A stretch of 25,796 nt of DNA from an uncultured Bacteroidales bacterium (GTDB taxonomy: Bacteria; Bacteroidota; Bacteroidia; Bacteroidales; Muribaculaceae), in the NCBI GenBank assembly GCA_949123685.1, contig CASBHZ010000043.1, positions 1-25,796 on the forward strand, given 5' to 3'. Position numbers and translations under genes: made by a program. Under the pieces are notes generated by a model, which was given only the letters and a program-made list of their open reading frames with translations, made no database searches and was not told where the DNA came from. This document shows, in pieces, positions 7,622 through 16,430 of the stretch (within the stretch, counting starts at the first letter, position 1; the number at the start of each line of letters is the position of its first letter).

Positions 7622-7673
7622 TAAAATCAAATAGGGCTGAGTTCAAATTTGAACTCAGCCCTATTTGATTTTA
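7622..7673. terminator. Bidirectional terminator, perfect 52-base palindrome
   Basis: A perfect palindrome with 26-base arms and no spacer, core ATAGGGCTGAGTTC / GAACTCAGCCCTAT, with AAAATCAA / TTGATTTT outer ends. It lies between the convergent feoAB and clpC genes and can give a G+C stem followed by U-rich RNA in both directions. Confidence 0.9.
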
Positions 7674-7687
7674 TTTAACATGTCGGT

Positions 7688-10255
7688 TTAATCCGATTCA
7701 TTACTCACAATATCCTCATATTCGATAGTGAGCTTATCATCACCTGCCTTATACGTCACATTGATGTTACCTCCAATCTTGTTGTCGGCATTAAGCTGGA
7801 GCATAAGTTCGGCAAGCTCATCTTCAAGATATTTCTGGATAGCCCGCTTAAGGGGACGCGCACCGAAGTTCTTGTCATAACCTTTATCAGCAATAAACTC
7901 TATGGCTTCATCGGCAAGATTAAGTTTGAAACCCAATTTATTTATGCGTGCGTGGAAGTCTTTCAACTCAATCTCAATGATATCGGAAATTGAATCTTTC
8001 GACAATTGGTCAAACATCACAATGTCATCGACCCGATTTAAAAACTCCGGACTGAAAGCCTTATTCAAAGCCTTGGAAATCACGCTGTGTGCCTGATCTT
8101 TTGTAACAACCTCTGTGTTGAATCCCACGCCTCCTCCGAAATCTTTCAGTTGACGGGAACCGACATTGCTTGTCATGATGAGGATAGTATTCTTGAAGTC
8201 AATCTTTCGTCCAAGAGAGTCTGTCAACCGCCCCTCATCCATTACTTGCAACAACATGTTGAAAACATCCGGATGTGCCTTCTCTATCTCATCGAAAAGA
8301 ACCACGGAATAGGGTTTGCGTCTCACTTTCTCGGTCAACTGACCACCCTCCTCGTAACCTACATATCCCGGAGGTGCACCGACAAGGCGGGAAACCGTGA
8401 ATTTTTCCATAAATTCACTCATATCCATGCGGATCAGCGAATCCGTTGAGTCAAATAAATATTCGGCAAGCTTCTTCGCGAGATGAGTCTTTCCGACACC
8501 GGTCGGACCAAGAAACATAAACACTCCGATAGGTTTATCTGGATCTTTAAGCCCTATCCGATTGCGCTGAATGGCTTTCACAACTTTCTTTATTGCATCG
8601 TCCTGCCCTATGACCGCCCCTTTGAGACTATCACCCATCTGGAGCAGACGTGCGCCTTCCGCCTGTGCTATACGCTGAGTCGGCACACCGGTCATCATAG
8701 CAACAACTTCAGCCACTTTATCCCCGTCCACTTCCTGACGATCGCTGTCGAGAGACTTCTCCCATTCCTTCTTTGCGTGTTCAAGTTCGTTTTTCTTATT
8801 CACCACCTGATCCCGCAAAGTGGCTGCCAATTCATAATCCTGAGATTTTGCGGCATTTAACTTGTCTTGGGTGAGACTGTCAATTTCCTTTTCAAGTTTC
8901 TCGATTTCCTCCGGAACCACAATATTGGTAATATGAACACGACTACCTGCCTCATCCAAGGCATCGAGTGCCTTGTCCGGGAAGTTCCGGTCGCTCACAT
9001 AACGCTCCGTAAGGTTCACACAAGCCTCAAGAGCATCAGCCGTATAAGCCACATTGTGATGTGCCTCGTACTTATCTTTAACCTGTTTAAGAATCTCCAA
9101 TGTCTCCTCCGGTGAAGTCGGCTCAACCATAACTTTCTGGAACCTACGCTCAAGGGCACCATCTTTTTCAATATTCTGACGATATTCATCAAGTGTCGTG
9201 GCTCCTATGCACTGAATCTCCCCTCTTGCAAGAGCCGGCTTCAGTATATTCGCAGCATCCATTGTACCGGGGGCACTGCCCGCACCGACAATTGTGTGTA
9301 TCTCATCAATAAACAAGATTATGTCCGGATTCTTGGTCAGTTCATCAAGAACAGCCTTAATACGCTCCTCGAACTGTCCCCTGTATTTAGTTCCGGCAAC
9401 CATACCCGCAAGGTCAAGACCCACGACACGTTTGTCAAACAAAACACGTGAAACCTTCCTCTGTATAATCCTGAGTGCAAGACCTTCCACGATCGCAGAC
9501 TTACCGACTCCGGGCTCTCCTATCAATACCGGATTGTTTTTCTTTCTGCGCGACAATATCTGTGCCAGACGTTCAATCTCATTCTCCCTGCCAACAACCG
9601 GATCAAGACGCCCTTCCATGGCAGCCTTCGTCATGTCATAGCCGAACTTGTCAAGGGCGGGGGTGTCACTTTTCCCCTTCTCCCTGCCACCTTTTTCTGA
9701 CGACCGTGAGCTATCCTTCTTCTGATTACCGCCAATATTTCCGGGAAATCCATCATCATCATCTTCTTCCGACGGGAAACCTTTCCCCATCTGAGGAGGC
9801 ATATCGAAACCGCCTATAGCCTGTATTGATATATCAAAATTGAGATATTCCTCCTTTATTTGTTTTAATATTTCGCTATCCATTGATCGCTTATCGTGAA
9901 TTAGAGCAAGAAGAATATGCTCACTTCCGATAACTTTGGCATTCATTTTGCGTGCCTCAGACATTGCAAGCTGAAGCTGGCGTATAGCTGCAAGACTGAT
10001 TTTATATTGCTGCTCAAAGAGTGTTGTCGTCTCAACTGAAGAATGAGGTTCCGACAGATATTCCTCAAGATCCTCCTCTATTTTGCCGATTGGAACTTTC
10101 AACTGTGACAAAATACGATATGCGTAACCCTCCTTATTCTTAATAGCTCCAAGCATAAGGTGCTCGCATGAGATATAGGGGGATTCAAATCTCTTCGCCT
10201 CCTCGAATCCTATTTCGAGAATGGGTCTGAATTGCTTTGAAAAATCGTTGTTCAT
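7688..10255 (-). CDS. clpC: ATP-dependent Clp protease ATP-binding subunit ClpC
   Basis: An 855-residue AAA+ unfoldase that feeds substrates to ClpP. The order is: Clp N domain (two repeats, about 5-145); an acidic and glycine-rich linker (160-200, EEDDDDGF); AAA-1 with Walker A GEPGVGKS (246-253) and Walker B LFIDEIH (314-320); a UVR-type coiled middle segment (about 450-500); AAA-2 with Walker A GPTGVGKT (583-590) and Walker B VVLFDEIE (651-658); and the C-terminal D2-small domain. GVGF at 709-712 fits the ClpP-docking loop (xGF). The UVR segment and short middle domain point to ClpC rather than ClpA or ClpB. Length is about normal. It is divergent from gyrA, and the clpC-gyrA pairing is common in Bacteroidales. 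ClpP and any McsB-like adaptor are not in the window. Confidence 0.96.
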   Translation of the reverse strand: MNNDFSKQFRPILEIGFEEAKRFESPYISCEHLMLGAIKNKEGYAYRILSQLKVPIGKIEEDLEEYLSEPHSSVETTTLFEQQYKISLAAIRQLQLAMSEARKMNAKVIGSEHILLALIHDKRSMDSEILKQIKEEYLNFDISIQAIGGFDMPPQMGKGFPSEEDDDDGFPGNIGGNQKKDSSRSSEKGGREKGKSDTPALDKFGYDMTKAAMEGRLDPVVGRENEIERLAQILSRRKKNNPVLIGEPGVGKSAIVEGLALRIIQRKVSRVLFDKRVVGLDLAGMVAGTKYRGQFEERIKAVLDELTKNPDIILFIDEIHTIVGAGSAPGTMDAANILKPALARGEIQCIGATTLDEYRQNIEKDGALERRFQKVMVEPTSPEETLEILKQVKDKYEAHHNVAYTADALEACVNLTERYVSDRNFPDKALDALDEAGSRVHITNIVVPEEIEKLEKEIDSLTQDKLNAAKSQDYELAATLRDQVVNKKNELEHAKKEWEKSLDSDRQEVDGDKVAEVVAMMTGVPTQRIAQAEGARLLQMGDSLKGAVIGQDDAIKKVVKAIQRNRIGLKDPDKPIGVFMFLGPTGVGKTHLAKKLAEYLFDSTDSLIRMDMSEFMEKFTVSRLVGAPPGYVGYEEGGQLTEKVRRKPYSVVLFDEIEKAHPDVFNMLLQVMDEGRLTDSLGRKIDFKNTILIMTSNVGSRQLKDFGGGVGFNTEVVTKDQAHSVISKALNKAFSPEFLNRVDDIVMFDQLSKDSISDIIEIELKDFHARINKLGFKLNLADEAIEFIADKGYDKNFGARPLKRAIQKYLEDELAELMLQLNADNKIGGNINVTYKAGDDKLTIEYEDIVSNESD

Positions 10256-10303
10256 CTATTATCCTAAATCTAATTTTTAATAATATCATAACAATTACCG
10301 TGC

Positions 10304-10311
10304 CAAAATTA
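10304..10311 (-). promoter_or_regulatory. Possible -7 box of clpC
   Basis: On the minus strand the bases read TAATTTTG, matching TAnnTTTG, about 50 bases before the clpC ATG. No TTG is found at 19-21 bases, so only half the promoter is supported. Confidence 0.4.
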
Positions 10312-10384
10312 TTGTCCTGAACTCCCTTTGTCTTTTTCCATTGCGTCAAGAAAATTTAGCCTGCACGAGTTCTTATACAAAATT

Positions 10385-10414
10385 TTGTGATTTGCAGAAA
10401 TTATCGTAACTTTG
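10385..10414 (+). promoter_or_regulatory. Promoter of gyrA
   Basis: TTG at 10385-10387, a 19-base spacer and TAACTTTG at 10407-10414 match the Bacteroidetes promoter consensus exactly. Transcription should start near 10421, leaving a leader of roughly 88 bases before the ATG at 10509. Confidence 0.75.
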
Positions 10415-10508
10415 TAGTTAGGTTTAAAAGCACCTTTTTTAGAAAATGTTTCTTACATGAAGGTGTGATCCTGATAGGCAGGATTTGGGATTTCTTACTT
10501 ATAAAAAA

Positions 10509-13061
10509 ATGCAAGGAGACGACAAAATTATCCCGATTAATATTGAATCGGAAATGAAAAGCGCTTACATCGACTATTCGATGTCAGTGATTGTATCCAG
10601 GGCACTGCCTGACGTCAGAGATGGATTCAAACCGGTTCATCGCCGTGTGCTTTTCGGCATGAATGAACTTGGAAACTATTTCTCCGGCGATACCAAAAAA
10701 TCTGCGCGTATCGTAGGTGAAGTGATGGGTAAATACCACCCTCACGGAGACTCTTCCATATATCTTACAATGGTGCGCCTTGCACAGGAATGGAGCTTGC
10801 GATATCCGTTGGTATTCGGACAGGGTAACTTTGGCTCCATCGACGGAGACTCACCTGCCGCCATGCGTTACACAGAGGTTAAACTTGCCCGAATGGGTGA
10901 AGAGATGCTTCAGGATCTTGACAAAGACACTGTCGATTTTGTTCCCAACTTTGACAACACGCTGTCTGAACCTGCAGTGTTACCCACGCGCATCCCCAAC
11001 CTTCTCGTAAACGGAGCTTCCGGCATTGCCGTGGGTATGGCAACAAACATGCCTCCGCACAACCTCATGGAAGCCCTAAATGCATCTCTCGCTTTGATTG
11101 ACAATCCCGAACTCGACATCGAAGGCTTGATGGAGCACATTAAAGCCCCTGACTTTCCAACAGGTGGAGAAATTTTAGGATTACAAGGTGTTCGTGACGC
11201 ATTTGAAACAGGACGCGGAAGAATTGTGCTTCGTGCAAAAACTGAAATAGAATCAGACGGCAACCACGATGCAATCGTAATCTCCGAGATTCCCTACGGC
11301 GTAATCAAGGGAGACCTTGTTAAGAGCATAGCTGAACTCGTGGATGAAAAGAAGATTGACGGCATTGCAGACATATCCGACACATCTGCTCGCGGAAAGA
11401 TCAATATTGTCATCGATATAAAGAAAGATGCAAACGCAAGAGTTGTACTCAACAAACTCTTCAAACTCACTCAGCTTCAGACATCATTCAGCGTCAACAA
11501 CGTAGCGTTGGTTAACGGAAGACCTAAAACTCTAAATCTCAAGGAAATTCTTGAAGCTTTTGTTGAGCATCGTCATGATGTTGTTATACGTCGCACCAGA
11601 TTTGAACTTAAAAAGGCGGAAGAGCGTGCACATATCTTAAAGGGATTGATGATAGCTGTCGACAATATTGACGAAGTTATCCAGATCATACGCTCATCGT
11701 CAACAGCAGAAGAGGCACGCGCCAAACTTGGTGAACGCTTCGAACTTGATGAAATCCAGACCAGGGCAATCGTTGAAATGCGATTACGCCAGCTCACCGG
11801 TCTCGAAATGGACAAGTTGCGCAACGAATATGACGATGTAATGAAACTCATCCAGCACTTGAACGACATCCTCAATAATGATCATGTCTGCAGGCAGGTG
11901 ATGAAAGATGAGCTTATTGAAATCCGCGACAAATACGGTGACGAACGTCGCACCGCAATCAATATGATCTCCGGCGACTTTAATGCCGAGGATTTCTATC
12001 CGGATGATCAGATGATAATAACCATCTCCCACCTCGGATACATCAAGCGCACTCCCCTTTCGGAGTTCCGGGCGCAGCATAGAGGCGGAGTTGGTGCCAA
12101 AGGCAGCGACACGCGCGATGCAGATTTCATTGAATACATATACCCCGCGACAAACCATAATTACATGTTGTTCTTTACAGCGAAAGGTCGCTGTTACTGG
12201 CTCAAGGTATATGAAATTCCGGAAGGCGCTAAAAATTCGAAAGGACGTGCAATACAGAACCTCTTGAACATAGATCAAGATGATCGTGTAAATGCCTTTA
12301 TCCGCGTCAAAAACCTTACTGATCCGGAATATAATTCAACGCACAATCTCATCTTTGCAACAAAAAAAGGCGTTATAAAGAAAACGTCCCTTGCAGCTTA
12401 TTCTCGTCCCCGCACGGATGGCGTGAAGGCTATTATCATACGCGAAGATGACGATGTGATTCAGGTAAGGCTCACAAACGGCAATGCCGAAGTGATTCTT
12501 GCCGACCGAGAAGGACGCGCAATCAGGTTCCATGAAAGCAAGGTCCGCGAAATGGGCCGTGTATCAACAGGTGTCAGAGGCATGACTCTTGGAAGCGACA
12601 GCGATGAAATAATCGGCATGATCACAATGACCGGCGCTGAGAACGAGTCTGTGATGGTGGTTTCAGAGAACGGTTACGGCAAACGTTCCGCCCTTGATGA
12701 CTATAGAATAACGAACCGTGGCGGAAAGGGTGTCAAGACTATGTCCATCACCGAAAAGACAGGGCAACTCGTGGCAATAAAGAACGTGACTGATAATAAC
12801 GACCTGATGATTATCAATCAAAGCGGAATAACACTCCGTCTTCCAGTAGATTCAATCAGGGTCATGGGACGCGCCACACAAGGTGTAAAACTTATAGATC
12901 TCGGCAAGAGGGGCGATACAATCGCCTCCGTATGTAAGGTGGATTCGGATCCTGAAAAAGATATTGAAGAAGAGATCGGAGAAGAGAATACTGCCAATAA
13001 TTCAGAAAATATACAGGAATCTGATAACAATGCCGTTCCCCAAACAGATAACGAGAATTAA
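10509..13061 (+). CDS. gyrA: DNA gyrase subunit A
   Basis: An 850-residue type IIA topoisomerase subunit that cuts and rejoins DNA in the GyrA2B2 complex to introduce negative supercoils. I chose the ATG at 10509 (MQGDDKIIPINIE) over an in-frame TTG at 10485 because family members begin with this short lead before NIE-EMK. The catalytic tyrosine is Tyr121 in AAMRYTE. The quinolone-resistance region HPHGDSSIYLTMVR (77-90) keeps Ser82 but has Leu86 where E. coli has Asp87. The C-terminal beta-pinwheel has a GyrA-box-like QHRGGVGAKG and repeated RGGKGVKTM-type motifs. It ends in an acidic tail rich in Asp, Glu and Asn. The gene follows a clear promoter and is followed 32 bases on by the TPR gene, probably in one transcript. 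Confidence 0.96.
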   Translation: MQGDDKIIPINIESEMKSAYIDYSMSVIVSRALPDVRDGFKPVHRRVLFGMNELGNYFSGDTKKSARIVGEVMGKYHPHGDSSIYLTMVRLAQEWSLRYPLVFGQGNFGSIDGDSPAAMRYTEVKLARMGEEMLQDLDKDTVDFVPNFDNTLSEPAVLPTRIPNLLVNGASGIAVGMATNMPPHNLMEALNASLALIDNPELDIEGLMEHIKAPDFPTGGEILGLQGVRDAFETGRGRIVLRAKTEIESDGNHDAIVISEIPYGVIKGDLVKSIAELVDEKKIDGIADISDTSARGKINIVIDIKKDANARVVLNKLFKLTQLQTSFSVNNVALVNGRPKTLNLKEILEAFVEHRHDVVIRRTRFELKKAEERAHILKGLMIAVDNIDEVIQIIRSSSTAEEARAKLGERFELDEIQTRAIVEMRLRQLTGLEMDKLRNEYDDVMKLIQHLNDILNNDHVCRQVMKDELIEIRDKYGDERRTAINMISGDFNAEDFYPDDQMIITISHLGYIKRTPLSEFRAQHRGGVGAKGSDTRDADFIEYIYPATNHNYMLFFTAKGRCYWLKVYEIPEGAKNSKGRAIQNLLNIDQDDRVNAFIRVKNLTDPEYNSTHNLIFATKKGVIKKTSLAAYSRPRTDGVKAIIIREDDDVIQVRLTNGNAEVILADREGRAIRFHESKVREMGRVSTGVRGMTLGSDSDEIIGMITMTGAENESVMVVSENGYGKRSALDDYRITNRGGKGVKTMSITEKTGQLVAIKNVTDNNDLMIINQSGITLRLPVDSIRVMGRATQGVKLIDLGKRGDTIASVCKVDSDPEKDIEEEIGEENTANNSENIQESDNNAVPQTDNEN

Positions 13062-13093
13062 ATAACGGATTATTAACCCAATCTTCATATATT

Positions 13094-14305
13094 ATGAAAA
13101 AAATCTTGACATTCGCGCTTTGTATTGCAGCCGCAGGATCAATCAGCGCACAGAAGCAAGTAGTGGACCAGGCTAATAAGCTTGCAGGAAAAAATGATAA
13201 AATTGCTGAAGCCCGTGAACTTATAAAACAAGCTGCAGCAAATCCTGAAACACAAAATGATGCCCGCACATATTTCGTTGCAGGAAAAATTGAGTATGAT
13301 GCTTTCGACAATTCATTCAAAAAGCAGATGATCAATCCTAAGGACGAAAGTGTAAAACCCCTTGAAATGGGTGAACAACTCCTTAACGGATATGAACATT
13401 TTTTAAAGGCGATGTCGCTTGACAGCGTACCTAACGCAAAAGGCGAAATCAAGCCCAAATACTCAAAAGATATTGCATCCAAGATAAATGGCCATTTCAA
13501 TGACTATTTCAATGCCGGAGGCACATTCTATAATGAGAAAAAATTCTATCCAGAGGCATACGAATCATTCATGATCTATGGAAAGATGCCGTCAAAGTCT
13601 TTTGCTTCTAAAGATGTAAAGGCAACTCCCGACTCTGTTGTGAACACTGCATTCTTCAATGCAGGAATCTCCGCATATGCCGGCAATAACCTTGAAGCGG
13701 GAGCACAAGCATTCAAACATGCACGTCTTAACAATTCTGACAACTATCAGAACTATGTATACGAGATTGCATGTTGGCAATACCTCGCAGGTCAGGACTC
13801 AACCAAAGTTGACACGGCTAAAAAAGAGATCATGGAAATTGCAGAAGCCGGACACAAAAAATTCGGCATTTCTCAGCCCCTGTTCATCAACAACCTTATC
13901 AACTCCCTTGTGCTCGACAATCAAATCGACAAGGCTCTCAATGAGGTCAACTCTTTGGTTGCGCAGAATCCTGATAATGCATCGCTCTATGGACTCCGTG
14001 GCTATGTGAATGACCGCAAAGGAGACGATAACGCTTCTGTTGAAGACTACAAGAAAGCCGCTTCCCTCCCCAACGTGGACTTTGAAACCTTGAAAAACGC
14101 TGCAAAAAAGATTTTCAAAGTAGGTACCCAGAAATGGAACAATATAGAGGGTGCTACTCCCGAGCAGCGTCAGGAAATTAAAAAGGATTATTTCCAGTAT
14201 GCTAAAGACATAACTGAAAAAGCCAAAGCAATCAATGCAGACGATTCTGACTTGAACTATGTTATCGAGAACATTGACTACGCGCTCGAAACATTCTTCA
14301 ACTGA
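13094..14305 (+). CDS. Exported tetratricopeptide-repeat protein
   Basis: A 403-residue protein with a Sec signal peptide (MKKILTFALCIAAAG..., likely cut after SISA, so the mature chain starts QKQVVDQ). The rest is helical with TPR-like repeats: pairs of helices with small residues at packing positions, for example FNAGISAYAGNNLEAGAQAF (about 187-206) and NPDNASLYGLRGYVNDRKGD (about 292-311). No catalytic motif or lipobox is seen, so it is probably a soluble periplasmic scaffold; its partner is unknown. It follows gyrA by 32 bases with no terminator between, and a strong hairpin ends the unit. The link to gyrA is positional only: gyrase is cytoplasmic and this protein is exported. Confidence 0.85.
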   Translation: MKKILTFALCIAAAGSISAQKQVVDQANKLAGKNDKIAEARELIKQAAANPETQNDARTYFVAGKIEYDAFDNSFKKQMINPKDESVKPLEMGEQLLNGYEHFLKAMSLDSVPNAKGEIKPKYSKDIASKINGHFNDYFNAGGTFYNEKKFYPEAYESFMIYGKMPSKSFASKDVKATPDSVVNTAFFNAGISAYAGNNLEAGAQAFKHARLNNSDNYQNYVYEIACWQYLAGQDSTKVDTAKKEIMEIAEAGHKKFGISQPLFINNLINSLVLDNQIDKALNEVNSLVAQNPDNASLYGLRGYVNDRKGDDNASVEDYKKAASLPNVDFETLKNAAKKIFKVGTQKWNNIEGATPEQRQEIKKDYFQYAKDITEKAKAINADDSDLNYVIENIDYALETFFN

Positions 14306-14315
14306 TCTGAATAAA

Positions 14316-14373
14316 TATTGAAATTACAAAGACGGTGGGCGCATGTGTGCTCACCGTCTTTGTAATTTCAATA
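14316..14373 (+). terminator. Strong hairpin terminator after gyrA-TPR
   Basis: Arms 14316-14337 and 14352-14373 are perfect 22-base inverted copies (core CAAAGACGGTG / CACCGTCTTTG), extended by three pairs including one G-T pair. The descending arm ends TTTGTAATTTCAATA. It separates the gyrA unit from the mre operon. Confidence 0.88.
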
Positions 14374-14408
14374 TAGTTGGATTGTCAGTCAAGTTGATTT
14401 TGAATAGT

Positions 14409-14440
14409 CCTATAATTGTTTTTTTAAACATAATTATAGG
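14409..14440. repeat. Inverted repeat upstream of mreB
   Basis: CCTATAATT (14409-14417) and AATTATAGG (14432-14440) are perfect 9-base arms around a 14-base loop containing seven T. It lies 31 bases before the mreB -7 box, so it could be an operator or a weak extra terminator. Confidence 0.4.
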
Positions 14441-14470
14441 TTCAATTAAGAATTATAAGAAAAAAATAGT

Positions 14471-14478
14471 TAACTTTG
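14471..14478 (+). promoter_or_regulatory. -7 box of the mre operon
   Basis: TAACTTTG matches TAnnTTTG and is identical to the gyrA -7 box. The upstream TTG is missing at the expected distance, so the promoter may need help or start weakly. Transcription would begin near 14485, giving a leader of about 43 bases before the mreB ATG. Confidence 0.55.
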
Positions 14479-14527
14479 CACATTGAAATTTAAAGAAATT
14501 ACTACTCTCCGTTAAGATAGAAAATCA

Positions 14528-15547
14528 ATGGGACTTTTTTCATTTACACAAGAAATAGCGATGGACTTGGGAACTGCCAACTCCATCATCATTCATAATG
14601 ACAAAATAGTTGTGGATGAGCCAAGTGTGGTTGCTATAGAAAACAAAACCGACAAGCTTATAGCTGTCGGAACTCCGGCACACATGATGGAAGGTCGTGA
14701 ATCTCCCGGAATCCGCACGATACGCCCACTCCGTGATGGAGTCATTGCGGATTTTAACGCCGCCGAACAAATGATCCGCGGATTAGTAAAAATGGTCGGT
14801 TCAAAACGCAGATGGTTCTCACCTTCATTGAGGATGGTTGTCTGCATTCCTTCCGGTTCAACAGAAGTAGAGATCCGTGCTGTGCGTGATTCAAGCGAAC
14901 ATGCCGGAGGGCGCGACGTTTACATGATCTATGAACCTATGGCTGCAGCCCTCGGCATAGGACTCGACGTCGAAGCTCCGGAAGGAAACATGATCGTTGA
15001 CATAGGCGGCGGCAGCACTGAGATTGCCGTTATATCGCTCGGAGGTATTGTAAGTAATAAAAGTATACGCATCGCTGGTAATGACCTCACTGCCGACATT
15101 CAGGAACACATGGGGCGCGTTCACAACCTCAAGGTTGGAACCAGCATGGCAGAGCAAATAAAAATCAATGTCGGTTCTGCCCTTCCTACATTGGAGAATC
15201 CACCGGAACCATTCATCGTAACCGGTCCGAACAGAATGACCTCCCTTCCTATGGAGGTGCCTGTGACGCATGAAGAAATTTCCCATTGCATTGAGAAATC
15301 AATCATGAAAATGGAAGCTGCAATTCTTGCGGCACTTGAGCAGACTCCACCGGAGCTTTATGCTGATATTGTAAAGAATGGTATATATCTTGCCGGTGGT
15401 GGCGCATTGCTACGTGGTTTGGCAAAAAGATTCACCGATAAGATCCGCATTGAATTTAAAGTGGCGGAAGATCCGTTACACGCAGTGGCAAAAGGAACTG
15501 GAGTTGCATTAAAGAATATCAACCGCTTCTCATTCCTTATCCGATAA
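14528..15547 (+). CDS. mreB: Rod-shape determining protein MreB
   Basis: A 339-residue bacterial actin that polymerises on the inner face of the membrane and guides the elongasome. The actin-fold nucleotide site is intact: phosphate-1 loop DLGTANS (13-19), phosphate-2 loop IVDIGGGSTEIAV (156-168) and adenosine motif LAGGGALLRGL (288-298). The N-terminal MGLFSF can act as a short membrane-binding amphipathic stretch. Length is normal. It is the first gene of mreB-mreC-mreD-mrdA-rodA; mreC starts 33 bases after its stop. Confidence 0.97.
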   Translation: MGLFSFTQEIAMDLGTANSIIIHNDKIVVDEPSVVAIENKTDKLIAVGTPAHMMEGRESPGIRTIRPLRDGVIADFNAAEQMIRGLVKMVGSKRRWFSPSLRMVVCIPSGSTEVEIRAVRDSSEHAGGRDVYMIYEPMAAALGIGLDVEAPEGNMIVDIGGGSTEIAVISLGGIVSNKSIRIAGNDLTADIQEHMGRVHNLKVGTSMAEQIKINVGSALPTLENPPEPFIVTGPNRMTSLPMEVPVTHEEISHCIEKSIMKMEAAILAALEQTPPELYADIVKNGIYLAGGGALLRGLAKRFTDKIRIEFKVAEDPLHAVAKGTGVALKNINRFSFLIR

Positions 15548-15580
15548 GGATAATACAAACATTGGTTTCAATCCTGAGGA

Positions 15581-16429
15581 ATGCGTAATCTTCTTAACTT
15601 TATAATACGCTATTCCACGTGGTTTGTCTTCACATTCTATGTGCTGATAAGCGTAATCCTGCTTGTGCTGGGGAACAGGTACCGACAATCGGTTTATCTG
15701 ACCTCAGCCAATGTCATATCGGGAGGTTTATATAATGGAGCTTCTCAAGTTACCGGATATTTTCATCTCAGATCCATCAATGAAAGTCTCCAGGCAAATA
15801 ATGCAAAATTGCAGAACGAGGTGCTCAATCTAAAAAGTCAACTTGCACAATACAAAGTGCTGCTTTCCGATACAGCCACACCGCTTCCATCCAGAGACCG
15901 CTACAATTATATTGCAGCTGCCGTGATCAACAACAATACTCGTCATCCTAAAAATTTCTTCACGATTGACAGAGGCAGTATCGATGGAGTTGAGCGTGGA
16001 ATGGGAGTAATCGATCACAATGGAGTAGTAGGCATTGTAAACGTAACCGGTCCCCACATGGCTCGCGTTATATCTTTGCTCAACGAGACACAGCACTTCT
16101 CTGTAAAACTTAAAGACACAGCCTTCGTCGGGTCACTCAATTGGAAAGGCAAGGACGCATCAATAGCATATGTAGAGGAGATTCCACGACATGTAGAATA
16201 CAACATTGGAGACACTATAGTAACCAGTGGATATTCCACAACCTTTCCCGAAGGAATACCTATTGGAACAATTTTAAATCGCGTGAAAAGCCATGACGAC
16301 AGCTTTTTCACTTTCAAAATTAAACTGATGCCTGATTTCAAATCTTTAAGTACGGTCCGTGTAATCAAGGATATATACAAAGAGGAAATAGACTCATTAG
16401 CTGATTTTGACAATCTCAAGAAATATTGA
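15581..16429 (+). CDS. mreC: Rod-shape determining protein MreC
   Basis: A 282-residue bitopic membrane protein that links MreB to PBP2 and RodA and activates the PBP2-RodA pair. It has one N-terminal transmembrane helix (about 13-31), a coiled coil (about 62-95, NESLQANNAKLQNEVLNLK) that mediates dimers, and the periplasmic beta-rich MreC core (NNTRHPKNFFTIDRGS..., GVVGIV). CTGAGGA just before the ATG could serve as a ribosome-binding site. Its stop is one base before the mreD ATG. Confidence 0.95.
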   Translation: MRNLLNFIIRYSTWFVFTFYVLISVILLVLGNRYRQSVYLTSANVISGGLYNGASQVTGYFHLRSINESLQANNAKLQNEVLNLKSQLAQYKVLLSDTATPLPSRDRYNYIAAAVINNNTRHPKNFFTIDRGSIDGVERGMGVIDHNGVVGIVNVTGPHMARVISLLNETQHFSVKLKDTAFVGSLNWKGKDASIAYVEEIPRHVEYNIGDTIVTSGYSTTFPEGIPIGTILNRVKSHDDSFFTFKIKLMPDFKSLSTVRVIKDIYKEEIDSLADFDNLKKY

Positions 16430-16430
16430 T

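Noticed and set aside
8087..9819. Several plus-strand frames of 80-125 codons opposite clpC
   Set aside because: They are antisense to a complete, highly conserved gene and reflect its codon pattern.
10485..10508. Upstream TTG start for gyrA
   Set aside because: It adds eight residues (MGFLTYKK) not seen in the family; the ATG at 10509 gives the expected N-terminus.
12892..13500. Minus-strand frame of 202 codons across the gyrA end and TPR start
   Set aside because: It overlaps two well-supported plus-strand genes and shows no motifs or promoter.
16407..16430. Upstream TTG start for mreD
   Set aside because: It would overlap mreC by 23 bases and add polar residues before the first membrane helix; the ATG at 16431 directly follows the mreC stop.
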